NCBI RefSeq assembly: GCF_001424985.1
Contig: NZ_LMDA01000004.1
Location: forward strand, 53,271 to 117,270
Origin: Rhizobium sp. Root1212
GTDB taxonomy: Bacteria; Pseudomonadota; Alphaproteobacteria; Rhizobiales; Rhizobiaceae
Direction of reading: 5' to 3'
Length of the DNA stretch: 64,000 nucleotides
Shown: positions 42,529 through 50,552 of the stretch, in pieces
How positions within the stretch are numbered: the first letter of the stretch is position 1
Layout of the letters: the number at the start of each line of letters is the position of its first letter
The notes under the pieces: generated by a model
What the model saw: the letters and a program-made list of their open reading frames with translations, nothing else
The model's database searches: none
What the model was told of the DNA's origin: nothing
Position numbers and translations under genes: made by a program

Positions 42529-43662
42529 ATGACCCAGTACGGCAAGACCCGGAGGCGGCAGGCGGCCGCCCCGGCACTGTCCCTTATTTTCTCGTTGGCA
42601 CTCGGCGCTGCCGCCCATGCGGAAGATGCCTTCAATCTCGATGCGCTCATCGAGGCGGCGAAGAAGGAGCCGCCGATCACCGTTTATGCCGTTACCGGCA
42701 AGATCGTCGATACCGCCGCAGCCTTCACTGCCAAATACGGCGTGCAGGCAAGCGGCAAGAAGGTGAACGAAGCGACCCAGGTCGAGTTGATGATCCGCGA
42801 GCATCAGGCGGGCAATGTCGTCGGTGATGTCAGCGTCGCAACCGATGTCGCCTCCGCCATGGGCGAGCTTCTGCCGGAAGGCATCGCCACCAGCTGGACA
42901 CCGCCGGACCTCGAAAGCGATATCCCGGAAAAGTCGCGCAATCCGCTCGTCGTCGTTTCCGATCCGCATGTCTGGACCTACAACACCGAAAAATACGACA
43001 AGTGCCCGGTCACCAACATCTGGCAGCTGACGGAGCCCCAATGGAAGGGCAAGCTTGCGATGCTCGATCTCTTCGACAAGCCGCTTTACGCCGATTGGTT
43101 CAACCAGATCGAAACCCATCACGACGCCGATGTTGCCAAGGCCTATGAGGATCTCTACGGCAAAAAGCTGGAAAGCAGTGAAAAAAGCGCGACGGCAGCC
43201 TGGGTGAAGGCCTTTGCCGAAAATGCCCCGTTGCTGGCTGATTCAACCACCGTTGCGGAAGCGGCCGGCGCGCCGGGACAGGCGGAACCCTTCTTCGTTA
43301 TCACGTCGACGGCGAAATACCGCGACAACGAAGCCAAGGGGCTGAAACTCGGCCTTTGCAGCGGCGTCCAGCCATTCTCCGGCTTCCTCTATCCCGGCTT
43401 CGGCCTGATCGCAGGCCAGACCAAAAGCCCGAATGCCGCAAAGCTCTTCGTCCGCTACCTGATGACCGACGAGGGCATCGCGCCGCAAACGGTCGACGGC
43501 AAGATTTCCGGCAACTCCAAGATCGGCCTGCCGGCCAACGAGGCTTCCGACGTTTCCGATCACCTGAACGAACTGATGGCGTTCGATGCCGCAACGGCCG
43601 CCGACGATCTCGACAAGCGCGAAAGCTGGCAGGATTTCTGGCGTGTGAACTACAAGAAATAA
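42529..43662 (+). CDS. ABC substrate-binding protein, family 1 (paralogue 2 of 3)
   Basis: 377 residues, signal peptide about 1-32. It is the most divergent of the three: ITVYAVTGKIVDTAAAFTAK replaces the YDSTGK form, and the region VATDVASAMGELLPEG differs from the DAPAA form of its neighbours. The core NTEKYDKCPVTNIWQLTEPQ and the WQDFWRVNY end are kept. Substitution of the loop after TVY, near the expected ligand pocket, suggests a different ligand range. Confidence 0.9.
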   Translation: MTQYGKTRRRQAAAPALSLIFSLALGAAAHAEDAFNLDALIEAAKKEPPITVYAVTGKIVDTAAAFTAKYGVQASGKKVNEATQVELMIREHQAGNVVGDVSVATDVASAMGELLPEGIATSWTPPDLESDIPEKSRNPLVVVSDPHVWTYNTEKYDKCPVTNIWQLTEPQWKGKLAMLDLFDKPLYADWFNQIETHHDADVAKAYEDLYGKKLESSEKSATAAWVKAFAENAPLLADSTTVAEAAGAPGQAEPFFVITSTAKYRDNEAKGLKLGLCSGVQPFSGFLYPGFGLIAGQTKSPNAAKLFVRYLMTDEGIAPQTVDGKISGNSKIGLPANEASDVSDHLNELMAFDAATAADDLDKRESWQDFWRVNYKK

Positions 43663-43668
43663 ACCGAG

Positions 43669-43687
43669 GGCAGGCATCGCGCCTGCC
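43669..43687 (+). terminator. hairpin between binding proteins 2 and 3
   Basis: 7-base stem GGCAGGC / GCCTGCC with an ATCGC loop, placed right after the stop of paralogue 2. It is probably an attenuator or 3'-end stabiliser inside the operon. Confidence 0.5.
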
Positions 43688-43707
43688 TTCACCTCCTGGG
43701 AGGGGAA

Positions 43708-44826
43708 ATGATGAGGAAAAGCAGATATTTGACGATGACGGCCATGGCTGCCGTCCTGGTGACCGTCAGCCCGGCAATGGCGCAGGATGCTTTCGATCTC
43801 GATGCGCTGGTTGCTGCGGCAAAGCAGGAAAAGCCGATTAACATCTATGACAGCACCGGCAAGATCGTCGAGATGGCCGAGAATTTCAGCGCCAAATACG
43901 GGCTGAAGGCGACGGGCATGAAGGTTTCGGCCAACAGCCAGCTGGAAATGATCATCCGCGAAAGCCAGGCGGGCAATGTGCAGGGCGACGTGGTGCTGAT
44001 CACCGATGCGCCGGCAGCCCTTGCCCAACTGCTGCCGGAAGAGTTCGTCGAGAACTACGTGCCGGGCGACATGACGTCGAAGATCCCGGCGCAGTTCCAG
44101 AGCCCTCTGGCGATCTCCACCAATGCGAACGTCTGGGCCTACAACACCGAGGCCTATGACAAATGCCCGGTTGCCAACATCTGGGAACTGACCGAGCCGA
44201 AGTGGAAGGGCAAGATCGCCATGGTCGATCCGCTCACCAAGGGCAACTACACCGACTGGTTCAACCAGCTCGAGGCGCATGGCAACGACAAGGTGGCTGC
44301 AGCCTACAAGGCCTATTTCGGCAAGGACCTCGAAACCGGCGAGAAGAGCGCCGCAGCCGCCTGGATCAAGGCGCTGGCGCAGAACGCCCCGCTTGCGACC
44401 GATGGTGACGATCCGGTGGCGGAAGCCGTCGGCGCACCAGGCCAGAAAGAGCCTTTCTTCGGCCTGCTCAGTTCGGCCAAGTTTCGCGACAATGCCGACA
44501 AGGGCTACAAGCTCGGCATCTGCGCCGATCTCGCCCCATGGGTCGGCTGGAGCTACATCAAGCTCGGCCTGATCGCGTCGAAGACCCAAAGCCCGAATAC
44601 GGCAAAGCTCTTCGTCCACTATATCCTGACTGAAGAGGGCATCGCCCCGCAGATGAAGGACGGCAAGCTGCCGACCAACACCGACATCAAGATGCCGGGC
44701 GACGAACCCTCGGGCCTGATGAAGGTCTCCGACAAGTTGTTCGGCTACGATTCCTCCACCGGCCTCGACGATTTCGATCGCCGCGAGGAATGGCAGGACT
44801 TCTGGCGGGTCAATTACACCAAATGA
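43708..44826 (+). CDS. ABC substrate-binding protein, family 1 (paralogue 3 of 3)
   Basis: 372 residues, signal peptide about 1-24 ending AMAQ. A GGGAGGGG ribosome binding site precedes the ATG pair. The mature start DAFDLDALVAAAKQEKPINI, then YDSTGKIVEMAENFSAKYGL, is nearly the same as in paralogue 1, and it also keeps VWAYNTEAYDKCPVANIWEL and WQDFWRVNYTK. The stop overlaps a possible ATG of the next gene. Confidence 0.9.
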   Translation: MMRKSRYLTMTAMAAVLVTVSPAMAQDAFDLDALVAAAKQEKPINIYDSTGKIVEMAENFSAKYGLKATGMKVSANSQLEMIIRESQAGNVQGDVVLITDAPAALAQLLPEEFVENYVPGDMTSKIPAQFQSPLAISTNANVWAYNTEAYDKCPVANIWELTEPKWKGKIAMVDPLTKGNYTDWFNQLEAHGNDKVAAAYKAYFGKDLETGEKSAAAAWIKALAQNAPLATDGDDPVAEAVGAPGQKEPFFGLLSSAKFRDNADKGYKLGICADLAPWVGWSYIKLGLIASKTQSPNTAKLFVHYILTEEGIAPQMKDGKLPTNTDIKMPGDEPSGLMKVSDKLFGYDSSTGLDDFDRREEWQDFWRVNYTK

Positions 44827-44888
44827 GCCCGTCTGCCGGCGCGACCTCCAACGCGCCGGCCCCCTTTTATCGCACGAACAGACTGGAT

Positions 44889-45806
44889 ATGCCGATGCAA
44901 AGCCCCTCGTCGCCCGAACAGAAACCCAGAGACGAGGAGGCGCTGTCGCGTTCTACGCGGCTGATGGAGATCGCCATGGCTGCGGCCCTTGCCGTGCGCG
45001 ATCCGCTGCTGGATGCCTTCCGCTCGGACATGGCCGTGGACTACAAGGTCGATCTCCACGACATCGTCACCATCTACGACAAGCGCGCCGAAGCCACCAT
45101 CCGCGCCGTCATTCTCGAACGGGAGCCCAATTCGGCGGTCATGGGCGAGGAGGGCGGCCAGATCGGCAGCGGCGACATCCAGTGGTATGTCGATCCGATC
45201 GACGGCACGGCGAATTTCGCACGCGGGCTCGCCTTCTGGTGCGTCTCGATCGCCGCCGTCATCGATGGCGAGGTCGTTGCAGGCGCGATCTACGATCCTG
45301 TGGCCGATCTGATGTTTTCGGCGGACCTCAAGGCATCATATCTTAACGGGAGCGCGCTTCGCTCCCGCAGCGTTCCCGAGGAGACCCGCGCCACCCTGAT
45401 CACCGGCTATCCGGTCTCCCGCGATTTCCGGCTCGACGGCCGCGATGTGGCGCTTGCCAATTTCGGCGCTCTCGTCGAAACCTTCTCGACGCTACGCCGC
45501 CCCGGCAGTGCTGCCCTCAGCATCGCCCATGTTGCGGCCGGCTGGACGGATGCGGCGGCTGGCTTCGGCGTCAATGCTTGGGATGTGGCCGCAGCCACGC
45601 TGATCCTCAGGAATGCCGGCGGCACCTATGAACCGCTGACGCTCGGCAAGGCGGCTGAAGGCTCGGCCGATTTTCTCTGCCCCGGCTATATCGCAACGGG
45701 AGAGGGGGCAAACTATCCGACGCTAGAGCGGGTGGCGCGATCCATCTCGGAAAGCCGCATTGCCAAGCTTGCAGATCAGCAGGCCCGATTGGCCGCGCGG
45801 GCCTGA
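44889..45806 (+). CDS. inositol-monophosphatase-family phosphatase (second copy)
   Basis: 305 residues from the ATG at 44889. An ATG at 44823 overlapping the previous stop would add 22 low-complexity residues and has no ribosome binding site. Active-site motifs: GEEGG (Glu87, Glu88), VDPIDGTANFARG (Asp102, Asp105), and NAWDVAAATLI. It is clearly more distant from the first copy (31979-32815) than a recent duplication would be, so the two may act on different phosphoesters. Confidence 0.88.
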   Translation: MPMQSPSSPEQKPRDEEALSRSTRLMEIAMAAALAVRDPLLDAFRSDMAVDYKVDLHDIVTIYDKRAEATIRAVILEREPNSAVMGEEGGQIGSGDIQWYVDPIDGTANFARGLAFWCVSIAAVIDGEVVAGAIYDPVADLMFSADLKASYLNGSALRSRSVPEETRATLITGYPVSRDFRLDGRDVALANFGALVETFSTLRRPGSAALSIAHVAAGWTDAAAGFGVNAWDVAAATLILRNAGGTYEPLTLGKAAEGSADFLCPGYIATGEGANYPTLERVARSISESRIAKLADQQARLAARA

Positions 45807-45856
45807 ATATTCGAATATTGAAATGGCAGCCCAATCGGCGCCGATGGAGACATGAC

Positions 45857-46477
45857 ATGCAGCAATTGGAACAGGATCGCCAGCGGGAGCCCCGCGAACT
45901 GCCGAAACTCAGCCTCATCTACAGGCGGCATCCGCTGTATGGGGTCGATCTCTTCATTTCCGGCAAGGAGGGGGCAAGCGATTTGAACCTTCTGCGCCGC
46001 AACGGTATCACCACGGTCGTCAACTGCGCCGTCAATCTCGACTTCAATTTCGTCGAGCAGCCACAGGTCGTTTCCGATCACGAAGGTAGTGTCTATGGCC
46101 CCGGCGAAATCCGCTATTACAAGATCGGCCTGATCGATGGCGCCGGAAACCCCGAGACGCAGATGGTCGCGGGCCATTACATCCTGCGCGCAGCACTGGA
46201 ACAGGTCCTGCCCGACAAACCCTCCTATCCACGGCGCGAGCAGGGCAGCATTCTCATCAACTGCCGCGGCGGTCGCTCCCGCTCGGTCGCTGTGGTCGCA
46301 CTCTTCCTGCACCTGACGCTGCCGCAGGAATTTCCGACGCTGGACGACGCCATCGGCTTCGTGCGCCTGAAGCGCGAACTGCCGGAAAACGAATGGTACA
46401 AGGCGCCCAAGCCCGTGCTCGCCGATGCCGCGCGCAGGGCTGCCGGGTGGATCAGGATGATCGACGCGGCGCAATAA
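45857..46477 (+). CDS. dual-specificity/tyrosine-phosphatase-like protein (second copy)
   Basis: 206 residues from the ATG at 45857, with GGAG 8 bases upstream. The P-loop is INCRGGRSRSVAVVALF with Cys136 and Arg142. RNGITTVVNCAVNLDFN and RYYKIGLIDGAGNPET align with the first copy at 32866-33468. As there, it directly follows an IMPase gene, so the IMPase/Cys-phosphatase pair occurs twice in the locus. It is the last gene of the ABC unit. What lies beyond is decayed. Confidence 0.86.
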   Translation: MQQLEQDRQREPRELPKLSLIYRRHPLYGVDLFISGKEGASDLNLLRRNGITTVVNCAVNLDFNFVEQPQVVSDHEGSVYGPGEIRYYKIGLIDGAGNPETQMVAGHYILRAALEQVLPDKPSYPRREQGSILINCRGGRSRSVAVVALFLHLTLPQEFPTLDDAIGFVRLKRELPENEWYKAPKPVLADAARRAAGWIRMIDAAQ

Positions 46478-46492
46478 GGCTTTTTGGTTCCC

Positions 46493-46613
46493 CTACGCAG
46501 AAAACAGCAGTTCCACCGTCGTTCCATTCTCGGGCGACGAAATGATACGGGCATCGCCGCCGCTTTGCCGCATGAAACCGTAGACGACGGCGAGACCCAG
46601 ACCCGCACCGCCA
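46493..46613 (-). pseudogene. histidine kinase C-terminal remnant
   Basis: The minus strand encodes GGAGLGLAVVYGFMRQSGGD and then ARIISSPENGTTVELLF before a TAG stop. This is the G2 box and end of a HATPase domain, typical of hybrid PAS histidine kinases. Only about 39 residues remain. The rest of the kinase is missing on its upstream side. Confidence 0.78.
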
Positions 46614-46803
46614 TATGTCCGCAGGATGGAGTGGGCCGGGGTCCACATCCAAAAAGTCCGGGCCTTCTCGAGGGACTGTTTTCAGGGAATTTTGGCTTAC
46701 CATCCGGCAGGCGATCAATGGTGGAGGTGTCGATCTTGCTGACAACTTCATAATCCTGGGTGGGTCTTGGGTTCGTATCCTTTCAAGACTTGAGACCAAA
46801 ATA

Positions 46804-46977
46804 TCATTTGCCAAAATCATTCATCGCATTGAAGCTATCCAGTATCCAGTCACGCGTAAAAGCAACCGCGCTGCGCTGTTCCGAATGGTTGCGGTCAATG
46901 AGATAGAAGCTGGAGGCGGCGTGATGTTTTCCTTGAAATGGGCAACCAGCCTGCCCGATTTCAGGTAGTGTGACAGG
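46804..46977 (-). pseudogene. LysR-family regulator, C-terminal remnant
   Basis: The minus strand encodes HYLKSGRLVAHFKENIT in one frame and then, after a one-base shift near 46919, SSFYLIDRNHSEQRSAVAFT with RDWILDSFNAMNDFGK and a stop. Together these are the last 55 residues of a LysR effector domain. The DNA-binding half is gone, and the fragment abuts the ATPase fragment head-to-head. Confidence 0.72.
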
Positions 46978-46986
46978 TGAAGTTCC

Positions 46987-47628
46987 CTTGCGCGCGCCTT
47001 GGCGCCGCGTCCCAAGCTCCTCCTGCTGGACGAGCCGCTGTCAGCGCTGGACTACAAGTTGCGCAAGGAAATGCAGGTGGAACTGAAGTGTCTGCAGCAC
47101 CAGACCGGCGTCACCTTCGTCTTTGTTACCCACGATCAAGACGAGGCGCTCGGCATGTCCGATCGGATCGCGGTGATGGACAGGGGACGTGTGTTGCAGG
47201 TGGGCACGCCAAAGGACATTTACGGCCGTCCCGCGAACCGCATCGTGGCAAACTTCATCGGCGAGAGCAGTTTCTTCGATGGCACCGTGGGTTCGGTCGA
47301 AGCGGGGCGGGCAACGGTCGTTTTGCCGTCTGGTGCGACCCTCGTCACCCGAGATGCAGGGAACGTCACTGCCGGCGCGGCCGTGACGCTGGCGATCCGG
47401 CCGGAACATGCCGAACCGACACTCCGCCGGCCGGGTGCGGGGCTCGCCGGCACGATTGAAACGGCGGTCTACCGCGGAACGGATACGCATTACCGCGTTC
47501 GCTTGAGCGACGGAGCGCTATTTGCCGTGCGCCGGCAGAATGCGGACTTCGAGACGGCAGTGCCTGAGACAGGGGCGGCCGTCAGCGTGATCGTTCCGAA
47601 CGGCCTGATTCAGGTTTTGAAGAGTTGA
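46987..47628 (+). pseudogene. PotA-like ABC ATPase lacking its N-terminal half
   Basis: The frame starts inside the signature helix: [20 protein letters not shown], then [15 protein letters not shown]-loop [19 protein letters not shown], and a C-terminal TOBE-like domain. Walker A, the Q-loop and the LSGGQ sequence are all missing, so this product cannot bind ATP. A TTG at 46999 is the first possible start. A full-length homologue would have about 150 more residues. It precedes two permease genes and a binding-protein gene in the normal polyamine-type order. Confidence 0.85.
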
Positions 47629-47630
47629 TC

Positions 47631-48566
47631 ATGGCGGATCGGGTTTTCGATGCGGCAGCTACAAACGGACTTCCACGGCATGAACGTCGGGCGGTGTTCG
47701 TGCAGCGCTTGCTGACCATGCCGGCGCTGATCGTCATCGGCATATTCGGCGTGGTGCCGCTCGTCATAGCGCTGGCCTATTCCTTTCTGGAACCGGCGCC
47801 CTATGGCGGCGTCGAATGGCGATTTTCAACTGATGCCTATGTCAGCCTCCTTTTTCAGAAGGATCTCTTCGACGAGACATGGAGCTTCGTTCCGGACTAT
47901 CTGCTGATCTTCTGGCGAACCGTCGTCTACGCTTTCTTGATCACCGTCATCTGTCTGCTCCTCGGCTTCCCGACTGCCTATTTTATGGCGACGCGACTGC
48001 CGGCACAACGCAATCGCTGGGTGTTGCTCGTCACGATTCCGTTCTGGTCCAACATGCTGATCCGCATCATGGCAATCATGCTGATCATCCGCGATCAGGG
48101 GCTGATAAACGGCTTCCTGATCAAGATCGGTCTGATCGACCAGCCGATTCCGATGCTCTATCCCGATTTCGCCATTGTGCTCGGGCTGTTCTACAGCTTC
48201 CTCCCATTGATGGTCCTGCCGCTGTTTTCGAGCCTCGAAAGGTTCGATCTCCGTCTCGTCGAAGCCGGCCTCGATCTATACGCGACGCGACGCAAAGTGC
48301 TGACCCGGATTGTCATTCCGCTCGCCAAACCCGGCATCATCGCCGGTTGTATTCTGGTGTTCATTCCCGCGCTCGGAGCCTACTCCATTCCACTCATTCT
48401 CGGCGCCGGAACGCGGATGATGGCAGGTAATCTCATTGCACTGCAATTCGGGTCCTCGCGGAACTGGCCGCTCGGCGCAGCACAAGCCGCCCTTCTGATG
48501 ACGGGTGTAATCGCAGCCCTGATTTTTCATCCCCGCAAGGGCGCAGGCAAGGTGGATCATGGTTGA
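47631..48566 (+). CDS. polyamine-type ABC permease (PotB-like)
   Basis: 311 residues with six membrane segments. The ATG at 47631 follows the ATPase stop after two bases. EAA loop: EAGLDLYATRRKVLTRIVIPLAKPG. The sequence YPDFAIVLGLFYSFLPLMVLPLFSSLERFD is typical of spermidine/putrescine PotB proteins. It is intact, but its own ATPase gene is broken, so function would need an ATPase from elsewhere. The ATG of the next permease overlaps its 3' end. Confidence 0.88.
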   Translation: MADRVFDAAATNGLPRHERRAVFVQRLLTMPALIVIGIFGVVPLVIALAYSFLEPAPYGGVEWRFSTDAYVSLLFQKDLFDETWSFVPDYLLIFWRTVVYAFLITVICLLLGFPTAYFMATRLPAQRNRWVLLVTIPFWSNMLIRIMAIMLIIRDQGLINGFLIKIGLIDQPIPMLYPDFAIVLGLFYSFLPLMVLPLFSSLERFDLRLVEAGLDLYATRRKVLTRIVIPLAKPGIIAGCILVFIPALGAYSIPLILGAGTRMMAGNLIALQFGSSRNWPLGAAQAALLMTGVIAALIFHPRKGAGKVDHG

Positions 48567-49395
48567 AGCTCCCTCACAGGCACATCGCCGCAGGCGCGGC
48601 GTCCTTGATGTCACGGGACAGCCGGGCTTCAGAACGATCGCTTCCATCTGCATTGGCATTCTCTATGCACCCTTAGTGGTGCTGGTGCTGCTGTCATTCA
48701 ATACATCCGACCTGTTGACGCAGTTCGACGGCTTGAGCCTTCAATGGTATCGATTGGCCCTCGCCAATCGCGATTTTTACGAGGCGGCGAAGAACACGCT
48801 GATCGTCGCTACGGCCACGACGGCTGCGACTGTGCTGGCAACTGCGGCGGCCCTCGGAATGACACGAGCGTTGCGTGCCTGGCGCGGGCAAACCGCGGCT
48901 TACACGGTGATCAATCTTCCGCTGATGGTGCCTGAAATCGTCGTGGCCATCGCGACGCTCGCCTTCTTCTCGGTGCTGTCTTCGTCGCTTGGTATCTCGT
49001 TTGGGTTCGGCAACCTCATCCTTACCCACACCGTATTCTGTATTCCTGTCGCCTACATGCCGATCCGCGCTCGACTGGCCGGTATGGATACGAGCCTTGA
49101 TCAGGCCGCTGCCGACCTCTACGCCACGCCTTGGCATGCTTTCCGGCGAGTGACGCTACCGCTGCTCGCGCCTGGCATCATTGCCGGAGCAGCCCTCGCC
49201 TTTATCATCTCGTTCGACAATTTCACCATCAGCCAGTTTGTCGCCGGCCCGGGGCAATCCACTCTGCCCCTCTACATCTGGGGAATGATCCGGAAGCCGA
49301 TCACGCCAGAAGTCAACGCAATGTGTTCGCTGCTGCTGGCAATATCCATTCTCTTCATCTTTGCCTCGTCCCTTATCTCCCGCAGGCGGAACTGA
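48559..49395 (+). CDS. polyamine-type ABC permease (PotC-like)
   Basis: 278 residues, six membrane segments. EAA loop: DQAAADLYATPWHAFRRVTLPLLAPG, typical of PotC. YAPLVVLVLLSFNTSD with LSLQWYRLALANRDFYEAAKNTL is the family N-terminus. It partners with the upstream permease. Confidence 0.9.
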   Translation: MVEAPSQAHRRRRGVLDVTGQPGFRTIASICIGILYAPLVVLVLLSFNTSDLLTQFDGLSLQWYRLALANRDFYEAAKNTLIVATATTAATVLATAAALGMTRALRAWRGQTAAYTVINLPLMVPEIVVAIATLAFFSVLSSSLGISFGFGNLILTHTVFCIPVAYMPIRARLAGMDTSLDQAAADLYATPWHAFRRVTLPLLAPGIIAGAALAFIISFDNFTISQFVAGPGQSTLPLYIWGMIRKPITPEVNAMCSLLLAISILFIFASSLISRRRN

Positions 49396-49457
49396 CTGAC
49401 GAGGCCGGGGGCGTCACCCGAAAATAAATCCAATCAACGACTTGTCTGGAGGAAACC

Positions 49458-50468
49458 ATGATCTTGATGAAACATACAATTTGCGCGGGCATTCTGTCGG
49501 CGTTGTCGATCGGCTCGGCGGACGCGGTCGGCGAGTTGCGTATTTTCAATTCGAACAATTATACGAATCCCAAGCTGATCGAGAAATTCGAGAAGGAATA
49601 CGACGTCTCGGTGACACTCGACACGTTCGCGTCGAACGACAACATGCTGACGAAGGTTCGCGCCGGCAATACAGGGTATGATGTCGTTGTCGGCAGCGAC
49701 TATGCCATCAAGGTTCTGGTCGATGGCGGGCTGCTGCTCGAGACTGATCCGAACGCGATGGAGAACTTCAAGAACGTCGACCCCAAATTGATCGACGTCT
49801 ACTGGGACCCCGGCCGGCGCTACTCGACTCCGTGGCAGATGGGCATCAAGGCCATCGCGATAAATACGGATAAGTACAAGGGGCCTGCCGACGGCCTCAA
49901 CCTGCTCTTCGATCCGCCGGAAGAACTGCGCGGGCGCATCAACATGCTCGACGACATGACGACCGTGATGCATACCGCCGAACGCTATCTCGGTTTTCCC
50001 AGCTGCACGGCGGACAAGGCGCAATTGAAGGCGATCAACGACCTGCTCCTGCGCGCAAAGCCTTTCTGGCGGACGTTGAGCTACGAGGTGATGGATAAGA
50101 TGATCGCCGGTGACGTCGACGTATCGCAATCCTGGACAGGGGCCACTTATCGCCTGCGTCAGAAATCGCCCGCCGTGAAGTTCGTCTACACGAAAGAAAT
50201 CATGGAAGCCTGGGCCGACAACGTTGTCGTGCTCAAGAAGGCGCCGAACGCCGACAACGCGAAGCTCTTCCAGAATTTTCTCATGGCGCCTGAAAATGCA
50301 GCGCTGGTTTCCGAATTCGCGGGCTATGACAGCGGCATCATCGGTAGCCTGAAGTTCCTTGCACCTGAGTTTGCCAACGCGCTGGAAATGAACCCTCCCG
50401 CCGATGCAAGGTCGGAGTTTGTCCCGCCCTGCCCGCAGGACGTCGTTGCAATGTACAACCGCATCTGA
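49458..50468 (+). CDS. polyamine-type ABC substrate-binding protein (PotD-like)
   Basis: 336 residues with a GGAGGAA ribosome binding site and a signal peptide (about 1-23). GELRIFNSNNYTNPKLIEKFEKEYDVSVTLDTFASNDNMLTKV and GYDVVVGSDYAIKVLVDGGLL are characteristic of PotD/PotF proteins. VSQSWTGATYRLRQKSPAVKFVYTKE follows. It binds spermidine, putrescine or a related amine in the periplasm. Confidence 0.92.
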   Translation: MILMKHTICAGILSALSIGSADAVGELRIFNSNNYTNPKLIEKFEKEYDVSVTLDTFASNDNMLTKVRAGNTGYDVVVGSDYAIKVLVDGGLLLETDPNAMENFKNVDPKLIDVYWDPGRRYSTPWQMGIKAIAINTDKYKGPADGLNLLFDPPEELRGRINMLDDMTTVMHTAERYLGFPSCTADKAQLKAINDLLLRAKPFWRTLSYEVMDKMIAGDVDVSQSWTGATYRLRQKSPAVKFVYTKEIMEAWADNVVVLKKAPNADNAKLFQNFLMAPENAALVSEFAGYDSGIIGSLKFLAPEFANALEMNPPADARSEFVPPCPQDVVAMYNRI

Positions 50469-50552
50469 ACGAACGTGACCAAATGAAAACGTGGGATCCC
50501 GCGGCTGTGGGATCTACGACTATCTATTTTCCCATATTCGAAAGAACTAACC

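Noticed and set aside
38357..44826. Calling the AfuBC-like importer a ferric iron transporter.
   Set aside because: The fold family includes iron importers, but the gene neighbours are phosphatases and a phosphate exporter, and the binding proteins lack an obvious C-terminal Tyr pair.
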